Shown here piece by piece: positions 60,646 to 61,663 of a stretch of 61,663 nucleotides of DNA. Source of the DNA: Candidatus Saccharimonadota bacterium (lineage in GTDB: Bacteria; Patescibacteriota; Saccharimonadia; Saccharimonadales; Saccharimonadaceae); contig JAFWLR010000012.1 of the NCBI GenBank assembly GCA_017510985.1, positions 1 through 61,663 on the forward strand. The letters run 5' to 3'. The notes under the pieces were generated by a model that was not told where the DNA came from, made no database searches, and saw only the letters and a list, made by a program, of their open reading frames with translations. The translations under genes and the position numbers were made by a program. The first letter of the stretch is position 1. Every line of letters begins with the position of its first letter.

Positions 60646-61663
60646 TTATTCATTGTTGGCGATGCAACGGATAGAGTGCCCGTTGCGGCGATTGCCGATG
60701 CTTTGTTGGTCGACACTGTCCGAATCGACGTAGAGGCCGTACATGTAAATATCATCGCTCCGAGTAGAGGAAAAGAAGCGGCCGCTGCTACCTAGACGAG
60801 TCTGCGAGCTGCCGTAGAAGCGGCCTGATAGGGGAGTAGAGAGAGCATTACGGAAGTTAGTAACGTTGCTAGAGTAGGCAGTGTAGAGGACTTGGTATTC
60901 AGCGGGGTCGTTGCCACCAGTAGGTATGCGCCAGTTAGTGGGGCAGATGTCCTCAGAAGCATTACCGGAGCTGGAGCTAGAGTCGTAACAGTAGCTACCG
61001 GCAGAAGCTGCACAGAAGTTGTAGTAGACCCCTACTTTACCACTACCGTTGCCATAATGTGTGGCTATAGTGTTTTTCGTGTACTCTCCAAGATTTCCCG
61101 TGCCCCCAGCATTTATTTGGGCGGTCGTATACGAATTAAGCCCCCTCGTTATCCCATGTGGCAAGGTCCAATCCTCAGCTATGTTGGTATCTTGTGGGGT
61201 GAGGGGGATTTCGTAATCATTGGAGCCTAGCCTGAGGTTATCTAGTAGCCAACACCTATTGTCTTTAAGTTTACCAATCCAGTAGACTTCATTGTCTCTA
61301 GTGTCTATCAATTGGGCGTGGCTAGCATCATCATAGAGACTTACTGCGGCACATATACTGGATGACATATCCTGCATTTTGTAGTAGCCGTTATACATAG
61401 TAATGTTAGGATTGGTACTAGCAGCTTCAGTGAAGGCATCATAGAAAGATACTGGAGTAGCTTTTCCTACCGCAGTAAAGTTAACTGTATTAGTATATTC
61501 ACCTGCTGCTTGAGTATTAGATGCTTTAGCTCCTATTTTAAACTTGATAGTATTAGTACCAATAGCAGTAGTATCTACTAGCTTAATACCAGTACTAGAG
61601 TAGATGGGTAGACCATTATAACCATTGGCTGTACTACCAGTATTACCACTAATCCAATTAGTA
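60646..61663 (-). CDS. FISUMP-domain secreted protein, 5' partial
   Basis: The frame runs off the window end, so the start is missing; about 339 residues are visible. The upstream part repeats the segment of the gene at 53191 (FKIGAKASNTQAAGEYTNT, then NGYYKMQDMSSSIC) and continues into a FISUMP domain with RCWLLDNLRLG, ICPTNWRIPTGG, FFSSTRSDD and GHSIRCIANNE. The C-terminal 200 bases are GC-rich with NNC codons, unlike the almost identical upstream region shared with the other paralogs. Confidence 0.87.
   Translation of the reverse strand, partial: TNWISGNTGSTANGYNGLPIYSSTGIKLVDTTAIGTNTIKFKIGAKASNTQAAGEYTNTVNFTAVGKATPVSFYDAFTEAASTNPNITMYNGYYKMQDMSSSICAAVSLYDDASHAQLIDTRDNEVYWIGKLKDNRCWLLDNLRLGSNDYEIPLTPQDTNIAEDWTLPHGITRGLNSYTTAQINAGGTGNLGEYTKNTIATHYGNGSGKVGVYYNFCAASAGSYCYDSSSSSGNASEDICPTNWRIPTGGNDPAEYQVLYTAYSSNVTNFRNALSTPLSGRFYGSSQTRLGSSGRFFSSTRSDDIYMYGLYVDSDSVDQQSIGNRRNGHSIRCIANNE
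60655..60880 (-). other. Candidate hypervariable patch at FISUMP C-terminus
   Basis: Coding for LSGRFYGSSQTRLGSSGRF to NRRNGHSIRC, it is GC-rich with mostly Y-ending codons, in contrast to the T-rich codons just upstream. Third paralog with this feature. Confidence 0.35.

Overview
The window looks like a chromosomal piece of a Patescibacteria (CPR) bacterium, most likely Candidatus Saccharibacteria (TM7). The reasons are moderately AT-rich DNA, very tight gene packing, short leaderless promoters, streamlined housekeeping genes (AlaS without its C-terminal domain, a RuvX-MltG fusion), and several large secreted proteins with the Fibrobacter succinogenes major paralogous (FISUMP, C-type-lectin-like) domain. 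TGA is used as a stop (for example at 20971 and 25034), which argues against the UGA-recoding Gracilibacteria and Absconditabacteria. The assignment is an inference from gene content; there is no rRNA gene here.

Layout. 1-2679: 3' part of a large FISUMP surface protein. 2749-3972: rplJ-rplL with promoter, L10 leader and terminator. 4006-6869: queuosine genes queA, tgt and, convergent, queH. 6912-14773: envelope block (AI-2E-type permease, LPG-synthase-type membrane protein, S11/VanY carboxypeptidase fusion, heterodimeric ABC exporter). 14851-17062: a large hairpin element, a FISUMP gene on the minus strand with a structured leader, and an unidentified structured RNA. 17071-19017: tmk, ung, dCMP deaminase. 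19169-20971: secreted cutinase-vWA protein. 21045-25973: typA, tatD and small hypothetical genes. 26035-28485: cysteine desulfurase and mnmA. 28482-32814: small membrane protein, alaS, hypothetical gene, FtsA/PilM-like ATPase. 33027-34987: structured leader and FISUMP gene. 34996-37743: rluB-type pseudouridine synthase, response regulator, histidine kinase. 37792-42147: baseplate-J-like membrane protein, RuvX-MltG, LysM-CHAP. 42235-48526: obgE, a second small RNA, trmD, recG, rsmD, hypothetical genes. 48682-52588: small surface protein, tRNA-Leu, FAD oxidase, trigger factor. 52768-55416: leader, hairpin element, FISUMP gene, MazF-like gene. 55511-60449: rpsL-rpsG, then gap-rpiB-rpe-pfkB-LOG. 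60456-61663: hairpin element and a 5'-incomplete FISUMP gene.

The most unusual signal is a set of palindromic DNA elements inserted inside coding sequences and kept in frame. There are two sequence families: one in tgt and rluB (in opposite orientations), the other in the cysteine desulfurase gene and twice in mnmA. They resemble Rickettsia palindromic elements in behaviour. All five copies lie in RNA-modification or sulfur-donor genes. The second signal is the FISUMP system: five paralogs with related N-termini and divergent C-termini, a three-copy covarying leader RNA, three large inverted-repeat elements at their ends, and GC-rich Y-ending patches at some C-termini that resemble diversity-generating-retroelement variable regions (no reverse transcriptase or template is present in the window). 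The third is systematic leaderless transcription: about a dozen genes have TATAAT or TAAAAT exactly six bases before ATG.
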